Positions 25,516 through 35,161 of a DNA stretch of 64,000 nucleotides are shown here, in pieces. Origin of the DNA: Ascidiaceihabitans sp. (lineage in GTDB: Bacteria; Pseudomonadota; Alphaproteobacteria; Rhodobacterales; Rhodobacteraceae); NCBI GenBank assembly GCA_029251465.1, contig JAQXDI010000048.1, positions 124,001 through 188,000 on the forward strand, written 5' to 3'. Under the pieces are notes generated by a model. That model searched no databases, had not been told where the DNA came from, and saw only the letters and a list, made by a program, of their open reading frames with translations. The stretch's first letter is position 1; each line of letters opens with the position of its first letter. The translations under genes were made by a program, and so were the position numbers.

Positions 25516-26814
25516 ATGCGCGCCCAATTCACCGCCAGTTCCGTCGAAAGCAACGAGTATAAAAATACGGCGGTGGCGGAAATGGTCGAACGCACCTTTG
25601 CAATGATTGAATTTGACCCCCAAGGCACGATTTTGCAGGCCAATCAGAATTTCTTGGACGTGCTCAGTTATGAGATGAACGAAATTGTTGGTCAAAACCA
25701 CAGTATTTTCATTGAGCAAAACTACCTTCAATCACCTGAATACCAACAGTTCTGGCAGGATTTGCGCAGCGGCAAGCATTTCACCGGGCAAGTGCTGCGT
25801 GTTGCCAAAACCGGCGCTCGGGTTTGGATTCAAGCCACCTATGCCCCGGTTTTTGATGAGCATGGCGGCGTGGTTAAGATTATCAAACTGGCGACAGATA
25901 TTTCAGCGCGCCGATTTGCTGTTGAACAAATCTCTGAGGGTCTTGAGGCGTTGGCGGCCGGTGATCTGGCGCACCGTGTGTTTATGGATCCAAAGAACGA
26001 ACTGTTTGATCTGGCAGAGGGATTCAACACGTCAATGGAGCGGTTGGCGGGCGTTTTCAGAGTTGTTGGCGAGGTGGCGGGCGGCTTGGATCAGGCAGCA
26101 CGCGAAATGGAACAACGCTCCAGCACGACAGCGGAAAGTTCACTGCGCAATGCCGCAACGTTCGAGGAAACCTCGGCGGAGGTCGACATGATGACCGAGT
26201 CCATCAAGAATTCTGCGCAATCTGCCCAAGATGCGACAGCGGGTACGCTTGAGAATGCGCGCCTTGCTGATGTGGGGGCGGCGTCTATGGCACAGGCCCT
26301 AGAGGCGACCACAGCAATGCGAAAAGCCACAGATGAAATGTCGGGCATCAACGAAGTCATCGATTCAATTGCGTTTCAAACCAACCTGTTGGCCCTGAAT
26401 GCGGGGATCGAGGCTGCGCGCGCTGGTCAGTCTGGGGCAGGCTTTGCGGTTGTTGCGACAGAAATCCGTAATCTGGCAGGGCGTTCACAAGATGCTTCTA
26501 GCCAAACTCAATCACTGATTGCGCGCTCCATTGAGCAGGCCAAAACTACTGAAACCCACGTGCACGAAAGCGAAGGCAATCTCAAACAGGTGCAAGGCAA
26601 GTCGCGGACAATGGCGGACAACATGGGGTTGATTTCAAACGAGACAAAAGAGCAATTTTCCCGGGTTGCTATCATCAATCAAACGATCCGAGAATTGGCA
26701 ATTTCGAGCGAACGTGATGCCCAGCTGGCCTCGGAGAACGAAGATTCTGCAGGTGTGCTATCGACGTTCAGCGCACAGTTAAACCGTGAGCTGAGCCAGT
26801 TTTCAACGCGCTAG
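25516..26814 (+). CDS. Soluble PAS-domain methyl-accepting chemotaxis protein
   Basis: A 432-residue chemoreceptor without transmembrane segments. Residues ~20-140 form a PAS domain ([21 protein letters not shown], then [14 protein letters not shown] and ATDISARR), residues ~145-185 are HAMP-like ([10 protein letters not shown]), and the rest is the coiled-coil signalling domain with hairpin tip [23 protein letters not shown] (about 284-306). It should signal from the cytoplasm to CheA/CheW and sense redox or a small molecule through PAS. It lies on the plus strand between cvpA and purF, breaking the common radA-cvpA-purF order. No flagellar or che genes are nearby. Confidence 0.92.
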   Translation: MRAQFTASSVESNEYKNTAVAEMVERTFAMIEFDPQGTILQANQNFLDVLSYEMNEIVGQNHSIFIEQNYLQSPEYQQFWQDLRSGKHFTGQVLRVAKTGARVWIQATYAPVFDEHGGVVKIIKLATDISARRFAVEQISEGLEALAAGDLAHRVFMDPKNELFDLAEGFNTSMERLAGVFRVVGEVAGGLDQAAREMEQRSSTTAESSLRNAATFEETSAEVDMMTESIKNSAQSAQDATAGTLENARLADVGAASMAQALEATTAMRKATDEMSGINEVIDSIAFQTNLLALNAGIEAARAGQSGAGFAVVATEIRNLAGRSQDASSQTQSLIARSIEQAKTTETHVHESEGNLKQVQGKSRTMADNMGLISNETKEQFSRVAIINQTIRELAISSERDAQLASENEDSAGVLSTFSAQLNRELSQFSTR

Positions 26815-26823
26815 ACGAACAGC

Positions 26824-27390
26824 TTATTCGCTAGGGGCGGCGGTACAGCTGCTGACCAAGCTTTCGTATTGGCGCGTGATCCAACCCAGCGCCTGCTCAG
26901 GGTCTTGTTCCTGAATGTTGTTGGTAAAGCGCCCGAATACAGCGGCAGAACGGCTTTCATCGACCATTGTAAATTCTTGACCCGTGATCACCGTATCATA
27001 AACAAAGAATGCAATGACAACCAGCAACACGCCGCGCACGACCCCGAACAGAAATCCTAAACCCTGATCTAGCCCACCAAAGATCGACCGGCGTACAAGT
27101 GACGAAAACAAAGGCGTGAAAAACGACACAACAATCAGCGCGATAACAAGCACAATGGCAAAGGCACCGATAACGCCCAACTCGCAACTGTCAGCAATGA
27201 TATCGCCAACCACTGGAATTTCGCGCACCATGGGGGCAACCCTTGGGGCAAAAATATAGGCGAGAATGGCAGCGGCCACCCAGCCGACAATTGCCATGAC
27301 TTCGCGCATCAAGCCGCGCCCGTAGGCCAACAACGCAGACAAGACTATCACGATGGCCACAACGCCGTCGATAATTGTGAAACCGTCCAT
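26824..27390 (-). CDS. cvpA: CvpA-family inner membrane protein
   Basis: A 188-residue protein with about four hydrophobic helices (for example IIDGVVAIVIVLSALLAYGRG and GVRGVLLVVIAFFVYDTVI) and the CvpA signature RRSIFGGLDQGLGFLFGVVRG. CvpA proteins are needed for colicin V production and envelope homeostasis in other bacteria; the mechanism is open. It follows radA after a 48-base gap and faces the chemoreceptor tail-to-tail (nine bases between stops). Confidence 0.92.
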   Translation of the reverse strand: MDGFTIIDGVVAIVIVLSALLAYGRGLMREVMAIVGWVAAAILAYIFAPRVAPMVREIPVVGDIIADSCELGVIGAFAIVLVIALIVVSFFTPLFSSLVRRSIFGGLDQGLGFLFGVVRGVLLVVIAFFVYDTVITGQEFTMVDESRSAAVFGRFTNNIQEQDPEQALGWITRQYESLVSSCTAAPSE

Positions 27391-27438
27391 ACTCTTTTCC
27401 GCCTTCTTAATCGTTGTTTTGTCCGACCACCAACGGGG

Positions 27439-28809
27439 TTACCCCGCGCCGAACATTTCACCTACAAATGCTGTTAAGTCGCCCATCTGATTGAGCTTCA
27501 TGCCAGATGCTTCGACTTGTTTTCCACCAAGCGGAGCAATGGCCGAGGTAAAACCAAGTTTTTGCGCTTCTTTCAACCTGTTTTCGGTCTGAGGGGCAGG
27601 CCGCAGGGCCCCAGACAGGCTTATTTCGCCAAAAACAACTGCGCCTTCAGGCAATGCAGTATCTTCGCGTGCGCTAAGTAGGGCCGCGGCCACAGCCAAA
27701 TCGGCGGCAGGTTCGGAAATTTTCATACCACCGGCGACGTTTAAATAGACGTCCAAACCGGTGAACGGAATACCGCAGCGGGCCTCAAGAACGGCAAGAA
27801 TCATCGCAAGGCGGCCGCCATCCCATCCGACAACAGTGCGTCGTGGTTGCGAATGTGGACTGGGCGCAACCAGTGCTTGCAGTTCGACCAGTACGGGACG
27901 GGTGCCTTCGACGCCGGCAAAGACGACGGATCCGGGGCTGGGCGTGCCGCGTTCGCTCAGGAACAGGGCGGATGGATTTGTGACTTGCTCCAACCCGCCA
28001 CCGGTCATTTCGAAAACGCCAATTTCATCTGACGGGCCAAAGCGATTTTTGACTGCGCGCAGAATGCGGAATTGGTGGCCACGTTCGCCTTCGAAATACA
28101 GCACGGTGTCGACCATATGTTCGACAACCCGTGGCCCGGCGATTTGCCCGTCTTTGGTCACGTGACCAACCAGCACCACAGACATGCCATGGCGTTTTGC
28201 AAATGTCGTCAATTCATGCGCAGCACTGCGCACTTGGCTGACGGAACCCGGCGCGCTGTCGACAATGTCCGACCACATAGTTTGGATCGAATCGATGATT
28301 GCCAACTGTGGTTTTTCGGCTTCAAGCGTGGTGAGAATATCGCGTAAATTGGTCTCAGCAGCCAATTTCACGGGCGCATCTGTTAACCCAAGGCGCTGTG
28401 CGCGCATCCGGACTTGCGCGCTGGCTTCTTCGCCGGACACGTAAATCGTTTTTAGGCCGCGCCGGGCAAATTCTGCGGCAGCTTGCAACAAAAGAGTCGA
28501 CTTCCCGATGCCGGGATCGCCGCCAACCAAGATTGCCGAAGCTGGAACGAGGCCGCCGCCCAAGACGCGGTCCAATTCGTCTAACCCTGATTTTGTGCGT
28601 GGCGGCGGGGCCTCTTTTGTGGCCAAGTCAGTCAGTTCAATTGACGATCCGCGTTTTGAGCCGAGCGATTTTTTTGCAGGCCCCGATGTCGAAAGCCCGG
28701 TGTCTTGGGTAATTGTGTTCCATTCTCCGCAGCTGTCGCATCGCCCCGACCACTTTGTGGAGGAGGCGGCGCAGGCCGAACACGTGAATGTGGTGGTTGA
28801 TTTTGCCAT
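27439..28809 (-). CDS. radA: DNA repair protein RadA
   Basis: A 456-residue protein: N-terminal zinc finger with CSAC...CDSC (about 9-29), RecA-like core with Walker A GGDPGIGKST (about 97-106), the RadA-specific KNRFGP motif (about 258-263), and a C-terminal Lon-protease-like domain. RadA is a hexameric DnaB-type helicase promoting branch migration in recombination. The length is normal, and the gene leads radA-cvpA on the minus strand. Confidence 0.96.
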   Translation of the reverse strand: MAKSTTTFTCSACAASSTKWSGRCDSCGEWNTITQDTGLSTSGPAKKSLGSKRGSSIELTDLATKEAPPPRTKSGLDELDRVLGGGLVPASAILVGGDPGIGKSTLLLQAAAEFARRGLKTIYVSGEEASAQVRMRAQRLGLTDAPVKLAAETNLRDILTTLEAEKPQLAIIDSIQTMWSDIVDSAPGSVSQVRSAAHELTTFAKRHGMSVVLVGHVTKDGQIAGPRVVEHMVDTVLYFEGERGHQFRILRAVKNRFGPSDEIGVFEMTGGGLEQVTNPSALFLSERGTPSPGSVVFAGVEGTRPVLVELQALVAPSPHSQPRRTVVGWDGGRLAMILAVLEARCGIPFTGLDVYLNVAGGMKISEPAADLAVAAALLSAREDTALPEGAVVFGEISLSGALRPAPQTENRLKEAQKLGFTSAIAPLGGKQVEASGMKLNQMGDLTAFVGEMFGAG

Positions 28810-28928
28810 TACGACGCTTGTGCCTCAGGACGCGGGCAGCGTCAAAACCTATTCGTGGTTTATTCCGCGGCTTTGGGCGGCAATTTGATCACGGTGTTGT
28901 CGGCGCGCACTAACGTTTCTATGCCCAA

Positions 28929-29621
28929 TTAGGGCAGCACATCTTTTAGTTCATCACGCAGACGTTCCATTCGTGCGGCCGCCACAGATTCCTCGAGCTC
29001 GATTTCGTGGTGCCAATGTTGTAGTTCTGAACTGACAATCTTTGCTTGATCCAAACGGGTGTTGAATTGCTCTAGCTCGAATTGGCGTTGCTCCAGGAAT
29101 TTGCGGGCGCGCGCGACACGGTCATCTGAATAGACTTCGGCCAGTTCTTTGGAAATATGCGACATTTGCGCGGCAATTTCGAGCACGGCAGGTTCTAATG
29201 CGGACAAATCCGGATGATCGCGCAAATACGCCAGCCGTTCGCGCACCGCGTCAAATTCTGAACTGATGCGAAAAGTTTGACCGCGATCGGCGGCGTGCAC
29301 AGCGGCGTAGGCGCGCGCGACGTCGTTCATTCCGACAGAAAACTGGCGATGCGAATTTTCCAGCGCAATAATGCGTTGATTGGAGGGTAAGAAAAAGCAC
29401 AGCCCGACGGCCAGAGTGGTGAGGCAAATTTGCGCGTACATGCCAGCCTGTGGCACGGTAACCCAATTCCATCGCAGGCTAAATTCGATCCACGGCAAGG
29501 CACCAAATGCTGCCATAACAGTCGCGACAAGCGCGCTAAGTGCGGCAATCGCAAACACCACCAGCGCCAAACGCTGCATAAAAAACTGGATCAAAAAGCC
29601 AAGTGCCTTGAGGTGGGCCAT
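28929..29621 (-). CDS. Conserved Rhodobacterales membrane protein of unknown function
   Basis: A 230-residue protein: two hydrophobic helices near the N terminus (FMQRLALVVFAIAALSALVATV and MYAQICLTTLAVGLCFFLP) followed by a long helical, charged region (about 85-230) likely to form coiled coil facing the cytoplasm. I recall close relatives in other Rhodobacterales, sometimes labelled DNA repair protein without evidence. A GGGGGAAG ribosome site precedes the ATG at 29621. The gene is downstream of the pqiA-like gene on the same strand, 152 bases apart, with an 8-bp inverted repeat between them. Confidence 0.75.
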   Translation of the reverse strand: MAHLKALGFLIQFFMQRLALVVFAIAALSALVATVMAAFGALPWIEFSLRWNWVTVPQAGMYAQICLTTLAVGLCFFLPSNQRIIALENSHRQFSVGMNDVARAYAAVHAADRGQTFRISSEFDAVRERLAYLRDHPDLSALEPAVLEIAAQMSHISKELAEVYSDDRVARARKFLEQRQFELEQFNTRLDQAKIVSSELQHWHHEIELEESVAAARMERLRDELKDVLP

Positions 29622-29703
29622 GATTCGTCTTCCCCCCAGAAGAATTTAATATGTCGGCGAATATACGCCCATCGGGGGCCTCGGCGAAGGGGAAAATGGT
29701 TAA

Positions 29704-29728
29704 TTTGACGTCTGTGGTGCGTCAAATC
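29704..29728. repeat. Inverted repeat between pqiA-like and coiled-coil membrane protein genes
   Basis: Perfect 8-bp arms ATTTGACG (29704-29711) and CGTCAAAT (29721-29728) flank a 9-base loop. There is no strong U-run on either side, so it may be an operator for the downstream minus-strand gene or a weak RNA hairpin. Confidence 0.45.
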
Positions 29729-29773
29729 ATCATGTTTTAACTGCAAATCAAAAGGATTGTTTCGCAGGTGTCA

Positions 29774-30229
29774 CTAGTCCTGCAGCGCAGCTTTGGATTG
29801 TTTTAAGTCTCGCTCGGATAGAAAACTAAACAGCAATGACGCGAGAATGCAGAAGGTGAACAGGTACAGACCCCACGCGACTTCGATGCGGCCAATCCCG
29901 ATGCCTTTGGTCAGAGTGATGTAAAGGGCGATCAGGAAAATGTCGGCCATGGCTAGTTTTCCAAGGATATGCAGAACCGGCAGCGTGCGCGGACTAAGCA
30001 AACCCCAATGCAAAAGTGCGAGCCCAATGGTTTTCAGATAGGGTGCGAACAAGGCAAAAATGGTGACCAGTAACGCCAGAAAAACATCTGATCCCCACAG
30101 CGATTGCAGCCCGCTGATCACGCTGATTTCGCTGAGCCCAAACAACGGCAAAAGGCCGGCGCGCATGAGTGGCGCGAACCATGCAATCGGGTAGAGGACG
30201 AGAAGTGTCAGGTGGACGTAACGCAACAT
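29774..30229 (-). CDS. PqiA-like (paraquat-inducible protein A) single-domain membrane protein
   Basis: A 151-residue protein with four predicted helices (VHLTLLVLYPIAWFAPLM, VFLALLVTIFALFAPYLK, LAMADIFLIALYITL, LYLFTFCILASLLFSFLS). The pattern of a PqiA half-domain is seen, including the YLKTIGL and KLAMADIF segments. Classical PqiA has two such halves and Cys motifs; here there is one half and no CxxC. It follows mlaF after 38 bases, consistent with a role near lipid-trafficking machinery, but this is inference. Confidence 0.75.
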   Translation of the reverse strand: MLRYVHLTLLVLYPIAWFAPLMRAGLLPLFGLSEISVISGLQSLWGSDVFLALLVTIFALFAPYLKTIGLALLHWGLLSPRTLPVLHILGKLAMADIFLIALYITLTKGIGIGRIEVAWGLYLFTFCILASLLFSFLSERDLKQSKAALQD

Positions 30230-30267
30230 GCGGGTCTCCGGCGGAAGAACTTAGACTAAAATAATGC

Positions 30268-31014
30268 TCAGCGGACCGCTTCGATTGGTCCTTCGGCGCG
30301 GCCATGAATGAATTGTGACAGGTAGGGGTCTGTGGCGGTGTCGATGTCAGCGACCGGTCCTGTCCACTGGATAATGCCGTTGTGCAGCATCGCGACGTTG
30401 TCCGCGATGGCCCGCACCGAGGTCATGTCGTGGGTGATCGTCACTGCGGTGGCCCCCATTTCGACGACAATTTCCCGAATGAGATCGTTGATGACGCCGG
30501 CCATGATCGGGTCTAGCCCAGTAGTTGGTTCATCGAAAAAGATGATCTCGGGGTCGGCAGCGATTGCGCGCGCCAGCCCCACGCGTTTTTGCATGCCGCC
30601 CGACAATTCAGCGGGCAAGCGGTCAGCCACATCAGGGGTCAGCCCCACACGGCGCAGTTTTTCGATAGCAATTTCGCGGGCCTGTGCCTTTGGCTTTTTC
30701 AGCGATCCGCGCAAAAGCCGGAACGCGACGTTTTGCCAAACAGGAAGGCTGTCAAATAATGCGGCCCCTTGGAACAACATGCCGAAACGCGCCAGAAATG
30801 CGTCGCGATCCGCTTTGGTCACGTCGGTGCCATCCACAGTGATTGTGCCGCTGTCAGGCGGGATCAAGCCAAGGACAGATTTGATGGTGATGGATTTTCC
30901 GGTACCTGATCCGCCGATAATGACCATCGACGAGCCACGCGCGACGTCCAGATCAACTCCACGCAGTACGTGATTGTTCCCGAATGATTTTTTGACGTTT
31001 GAAAGGGTGATCAT
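30268..31014 (-). CDS. mlaF: Phospholipid-transport ABC ATPase MlaF-like
   Basis: A 248-residue ATPase of the MCE/Mla class: Walker A GGSGTGKS (about 35-42), signature LSGGMQKR (about 137-144), Walker B IIFFDEPTTGLDP. The LSGGMQKR signature is typical of MlaF. I chose the ATG at 31014 (MITLSNVKK); the longer frame to 31143 encodes Arg-rich junk. The start overlaps the mlaE stop by four bases. The MCE protein MlaD and periplasmic MlaC are not in the window. Confidence 0.92.
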   Translation of the reverse strand: MITLSNVKKSFGNNHVLRGVDLDVARGSSMVIIGGSGTGKSITIKSVLGLIPPDSGTITVDGTDVTKADRDAFLARFGMLFQGAALFDSLPVWQNVAFRLLRGSLKKPKAQAREIAIEKLRRVGLTPDVADRLPAELSGGMQKRVGLARAIAADPEIIFFDEPTTGLDPIMAGVINDLIREIVVEMGATAVTITHDMTSVRAIADNVAMLHNGIIQWTGPVADIDTATDPYLSQFIHGRAEGPIEAVR

Positions 31015-31784
31015 AGCGAGAAAAATACCCCCGTCAGGACAAAGTTGGCGGCGAGGATCAGGACGGCTGCGGCCTCGACCGAGCCTTTGGTTGCGCGCCC
31101 GACACCTTGTGCGCCGCGCCCTGAATTCATCCCGTAATAGCACCCCATCAACGCTGCGATAAAACCAAACACGCCGCCTTTGACCAAGGATGACACCACA
31201 TCGCGGAATTCCAAAAAGTCGACGGTGTTGCGAATGTAGGCCGCGGAATTGAACTCTAATGTGCCGGTTGCCACGCCATAGCCGCCGAAAATTCCGATGA
31301 TATCGCCGATCGCGACCAGCAGCGGCACGACCAACGTGGCTGCTAGAACGCGCGGAACGGTTAGGTACTTCATCGGATGCGTGGACAGGGTCACCAAGGC
31401 ATCGATTTGTTCCGTCACCTTCATCGTCGCGATTTCAGCCGCAATTGACGAGGTCACGCGCGCAGCAATCATAAGCCCGACCAAAACGGGCCCCAATTCG
31501 CGCACCATGCCGATAGCTACAATTTGCGGCACGACGGCTTCTGCATTGAACCGTGCGCCCCCCGCATAGATTTGTAGCGCCAGCGCACCGCCGGTGAAAA
31601 ACGCCGTCAGTCCGACAACCGGCAGCGAAAGCCATCCGATATTGAGCAGGGACAACGCCAGTTCACGCAGATAAAACGGGGGCCGGATCATGTGCCCAAG
31701 CGTTTGCACCGCAAAGATCACCACGCGACCGATGGCTCCGAACAGACCCAAGGAGGCCGCGCCGATTGATGCTAGAAATTTCAT
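31011..31784 (-). CDS. mlaE: Phospholipid-transport ABC permease MlaE-like
   Basis: A 257-residue permease with about five helices and the MlaE family motif region [22 protein letters not shown] (about 93-114) followed by [14 protein letters not shown]. It works with MlaF to move phospholipids for outer-membrane asymmetry. The start overlaps the alr stop (ATGA), so alr-mlaE-mlaF are translated from one message, followed closely by the PqiA-like gene. Confidence 0.92.
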   Translation of the reverse strand: MKFLASIGAASLGLFGAIGRVVIFAVQTLGHMIRPPFYLRELALSLLNIGWLSLPVVGLTAFFTGGALALQIYAGGARFNAEAVVPQIVAIGMVRELGPVLVGLMIAARVTSSIAAEIATMKVTEQIDALVTLSTHPMKYLTVPRVLAATLVVPLLVAIGDIIGIFGGYGVATGTLEFNSAAYIRNTVDFLEFRDVVSSLVKGGVFGFIAALMGCYYGMNSGRGAQGVGRATKGSVEAAAVLILAANFVLTGVFFSL

Positions 31785-32815
31785 TCGACGTAGGTCCGTG
31801 AATAACGATTGCCGAGAGATGTCAGGATTTCGTATCCGATTGTGCCGGCATACGCGGCAATTTCATCAACGCTTTGGTCACTGCCCAAAAGGCGCAGGGA
31901 CGTTACATTTGCGCCCAGATCGGTGATGTCGACTGTGATCAAATCCATCGACACGCGCCCGATGATCGGGAGCGATTTTGCGTTTGCGACCAGTGTTGCC
32001 CCGTTTCCAATCGCGCGGATCAGACCATCGGCGTAACCCGCAGAGATCGTGGCAACGACACTGGGGCGTTTGGCGATCCATGCGTTGGCGTAGCCGACGG
32101 TTTCGCCCACGGCGACGTCTCTGGATTGGATGATGGGTACGTCTAGCGACACAACGGGTTTTGCCGCGCCAAAGGGCATGCCGCCGTACAGCCCGACGCC
32201 GGGACGGGTCATGTCAAAATGGTAATCCTCACCCATCAAAATACCGCCAGTTGCCGCCAAAGAACGCGGCACATCCAGACCGTCCGTCATCTCGATAAAG
32301 CTGCGCAATTGTTGCGCGTTCATCGGGTGATCCGGTTCATCTGCACAAGCAAGATGGGACATGATCAATGTCGGATTTTGGGCCAGTGCGATGTCGCGCA
32401 ATGCGGACCACTCAGCAGGCTCCATCCCCAGACGGTTCATGCCACTATCAAGTTGCAGACCAAAGGCGGCACCCGGCAAGGCCTCTACGTGACGCAACAT
32501 TTGATCAACGGAATTGATCATTGGCACCAGGGCGGCGTCCCGAATGATAGATGTGTCACCGTGCATGTGGCCGGAAAAGACGTTGATCGTCGGAGCAGGG
32601 CCCAGGGCTGCGCGCAGGGCTGCACCTTCTTCGGCGACGGCCACGAAAAACGTGCGCACACCGGCTTTGGCCAAAACCCGACCCACGGACGGCGCGCCCA
32701 AACCATAGCCGTTGGCCTTGACCACAGCGGCGGTTTCGCCTTCGCTCATCGCGTTCAGCTTGGCCCAATTGTCAGCCAGAGCATTCAGATCAATCGTTAA
32801 ATTTGCAGTACTCAT
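31781..32815 (-). CDS. alr: Alanine racemase
   Basis: A 344-residue PLP enzyme supplying D-alanine for peptidoglycan. The PLP-binding Lys is K33 in [12 protein letters not shown]; the second active-site segment is [15 protein letters not shown] and the substrate segment [12 protein letters not shown] chose the ATG at 32815 ([10 protein letters not shown]), where racemases normally begin; the long frame to 33145 has no family content. It is the first gene of alr-mlaE-mlaF-pqiA-like and diverges from the sterol desaturase-like gene. Confidence 0.95.
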   Translation of the reverse strand: MSTANLTIDLNALADNWAKLNAMSEGETAAVVKANGYGLGAPSVGRVLAKAGVRTFFVAVAEEGAALRAALGPAPTINVFSGHMHGDTSIIRDAALVPMINSVDQMLRHVEALPGAAFGLQLDSGMNRLGMEPAEWSALRDIALAQNPTLIMSHLACADEPDHPMNAQQLRSFIEMTDGLDVPRSLAATGGILMGEDYHFDMTRPGVGLYGGMPFGAAKPVVSLDVPIIQSRDVAVGETVGYANAWIAKRPSVVATISAGYADGLIRAIGNGATLVANAKSLPIIGRVSMDLITVDITDLGANVTSLRLLGSDQSVDEIAAYAGTIGYEILTSLGNRYSRTYVE

Positions 32816-32951
32816 GGCACGCGTTTTGACAGGCAAACGCGTGCTGGGAAAGGGCAAAATGTGCGGGCCTGTTGCCACAAGGTCAGGATTTCCTTGCTTG
32901 ATGCGCACAATTTCGCCGTTCATACAGCACGTGAACAAAGTGGAGAGACAC

Positions 32952-34097
32952 ATGGGTTTGATCCGTAAACTGGTGGCAGAATTCGAACGCCCTCGTGAAA
33001 GCCGCCCGTTTGGCAGTGGTTGGGCGTCTGGCAGTCTGTCGATTTTGGCAGGGTTGGCAGGGCTTTTGCTGGTCATTGTCCGGTTCTTTCCCGAAACCTT
33101 TACCATGCCTGAACTGCAGGTGATCCATGACAGCGGCATGGTCACATTTGCCCTGCGCGCCGTTTTGTTGTTTGGCTATTTGATGGCTTTGCTAAGCGTG
33201 CTGCTGAACCGGCGCAAAACGCTGGGTCTGACCGGTTTGGCGCTGGTGGTTTTGGCCTCATTGTTGGGCACGGCGGACCCGATGGGGATTTCGCTAGAAC
33301 GACAGCCGTTATACTTTGGGCTCGATTATTTTGTGATCAACGTTATTGTCGTCGGCATTCTGTTCATCCCGCTGGAACGCGTGTTTCCCGCCCGATTTGA
33401 GCAAACCGTCTTTCGCTCGGAATGGCAGGAAGACATGTTTTATTACCTTGTCAGTTCGATGCTGGTGCAGGTTCTTGCGTTTCTTGCGATCGCGCCGACG
33501 AACATGGTGTCTGATCTGTTTGATTTCACGCAAACCCGCGCGTTTGTTGGTACAATGCCGTTTTGGTTGCAGGTCGCGATCATCATGGCTGCGACGGATT
33601 TTGTGCAATATTGGGTGCACCGCGCGTTTCATACGTTCCCGTTTTTGTGGCGTTTCCATGCGATCTACCATTCGACCAAGCAGTTGGATTGGCTGGCGGG
33701 TGCGCGCATGCATTTTGTGGAAATCGCGGTTTTGCGGGGGCTTACGGCCGTGCCGATGTTCACCTTGGGCTTTGATCCCGGAGCGATCCAAACCTATCTT
33801 TTGATTGTCTATTTCTACAGCACGTTCATTCACGCAAACCTTAGTTGGCACTTTGGTCTGCTTGAGCGCTTCTTTGTGACGCCGCGCTTTCATCACTGGC
33901 ATCACGGGTCAGAACGCGCAGCAATTGATATCAATTACGCGTCGCATTTCCCAATTTACGATTGGTTGTTTGGCACCCACCGCTTGCCGGAAAAAGATTG
34001 GCCGGTTGAATATGGAGTGGTCGGAAATGATGTGCCGCGTGGATATTGGCGCCAGTTCATTCGCCCGTTTCGCAAACCCAAGCAACCCGAAGACTAA
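32952..34097 (+). CDS. Sterol desaturase / fatty acid hydroxylase family protein
   Basis: A 381-residue membrane protein. After several helices (residues ~25-150) it carries the di-iron histidine boxes HRAFH, HAIYHS and HHWHH, with [11 protein letters not shown] between the last two. The family includes C-5 sterol desaturases, carotenoid hydroxylases and alkylglycerol monooxygenases; the actual lipid substrate is unknown. The start at 32952 has ribosome site GGAGAGA; the earlier frame start at 32712 overlaps alr. It converges on the deiminase gene with eight bases between. Confidence 0.9.
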   Translation: MGLIRKLVAEFERPRESRPFGSGWASGSLSILAGLAGLLLVIVRFFPETFTMPELQVIHDSGMVTFALRAVLLFGYLMALLSVLLNRRKTLGLTGLALVVLASLLGTADPMGISLERQPLYFGLDYFVINVIVVGILFIPLERVFPARFEQTVFRSEWQEDMFYYLVSSMLVQVLAFLAIAPTNMVSDLFDFTQTRAFVGTMPFWLQVAIIMAATDFVQYWVHRAFHTFPFLWRFHAIYHSTKQLDWLAGARMHFVEIAVLRGLTAVPMFTLGFDPGAIQTYLLIVYFYSTFIHANLSWHFGLLERFFVTPRFHHWHHGSERAAIDINYASHFPIYDWLFGTHRLPEKDWPVEYGVVGNDVPRGYWRQFIRPFRKPKQPED

Positions 34098-34105
34098 GGC
34101 GCGCG

Positions 34106-35161
34106 CTAAGCAGGCAATTGTTGGGTTGCACAGTGAATACCGCCGCCCACTTCGCCTAGTGCATCTACGTTCAGTGTGATGATTTCACGCCCGGGATAGT
34201 GGCGGGCTAAGGCTCGGGTTGCGGCGTTGTCTGCATTGCTATCACCGAACTGCGCGGCAATTACAGCACCGTTGCAGGCGTAGTAGTTTGCATAAGATGC
34301 CACGAAATCAAAGGATTTCACGCGGCGTCGGGTTGGTTCTGCAATGACGTCGACATTTAGCCCTGCGGCCACCAAGCCGTCATAGGTGTCAATGGCCGCG
34401 GCGTGGAACGGGTCCGTCATGTCTGGGGTGTCGGGTAGGTTGATCAACACGCGCCCCGGGCCAGTAAGACGCGCGAGGCTATCGATGTGATAATCTGTGA
34501 TGTCTTCGCCGTAGACACCTTTGGGCCAGATTATTTTGCTTGCGCCGTATGCTTTTAGCAGGCGATCTTCAACTTCGCCGGGCGATTGTCCGGGGTTGCG
34601 ATTGGCGTTCACCCATGAACTTTCGTGGGCCATCAACAGGCCGTGACCATCGTGTTCTACGCCACCTGCCTCGCCCCTGAGCCCGGAGGGCACAACGTTC
34701 ATGCCAAGCCGTTTTGCGATCTCAAAGGCGACGCGTCCATCGCGCGCGTGCACTTGTCTTTTGCCCCATCCATTGAACTGGATATGACTGACGACGCGCG
34801 TGTCACCTTGGCGGGCAAACAGCGGCCCTGCATCGCGGGCCCAAAGGTCTTCGGTGGGGATGGCCCACAACTCGACGCCCTTGGTCAGGCGTTTGCGCGC
34901 ACGTGATTGGTCACGCGCGGCGGCCAACATGATGACGGGTTCGAATTCGGAAATAGTATTGGCGATCTCAGCGATTGTGCGCTGCAAAATGTCCAGAAAC
35001 ACCGGATCAGGGTGCACTTTGCGGGACACTGGCCACATCATAAAGGTCGCCTCGTGGCGGTCTTCTTCGGGCGGAACAAATAGCTGTTGGTTGGCCATCG
35101 CAGGGAATGTGGACAGCGCGGATACCGCTGCTGCACCTTTCAGTAAGTCACGTCGAAACAC
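34106..35161 (-). CDS. Agmatine/peptidylarginine deiminase family protein with Tat-like leader
   Basis: A 351-residue amidinotransferase-fold protein. The core carries substrate motifs PTEDLWARDAGP, EAGGVEHDGHGLLM, DYHIDSLARL and the catalytic Cys344 in GGGIHCATQQLP, as in agmatine deiminase. The N terminus MFRRDLLKGAAAVSAL (RRDLLK, then hydrophobic stretch and AMANQ) looks like a twin-arginine signal peptide, unusual because agmatine deiminases are cytoplasmic. Export would suggest action on periplasmic agmatine or protein arginines. Stop and dnaB stop are adjacent in the same direction, so the gene follows dnaB directly. Confidence 0.85.
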   Translation of the reverse strand: MFRRDLLKGAAAVSALSTFPAMANQQLFVPPEEDRHEATFMMWPVSRKVHPDPVFLDILQRTIAEIANTISEFEPVIMLAAARDQSRARKRLTKGVELWAIPTEDLWARDAGPLFARQGDTRVVSHIQFNGWGKRQVHARDGRVAFEIAKRLGMNVVPSGLRGEAGGVEHDGHGLLMAHESSWVNANRNPGQSPGEVEDRLLKAYGASKIIWPKGVYGEDITDYHIDSLARLTGPGRVLINLPDTPDMTDPFHAAAIDTYDGLVAAGLNVDVIAEPTRRRVKSFDFVASYANYYACNGAVIAAQFGDSNADNAATRALARHYPGREIITLNVDALGEVGGGIHCATQQLPA

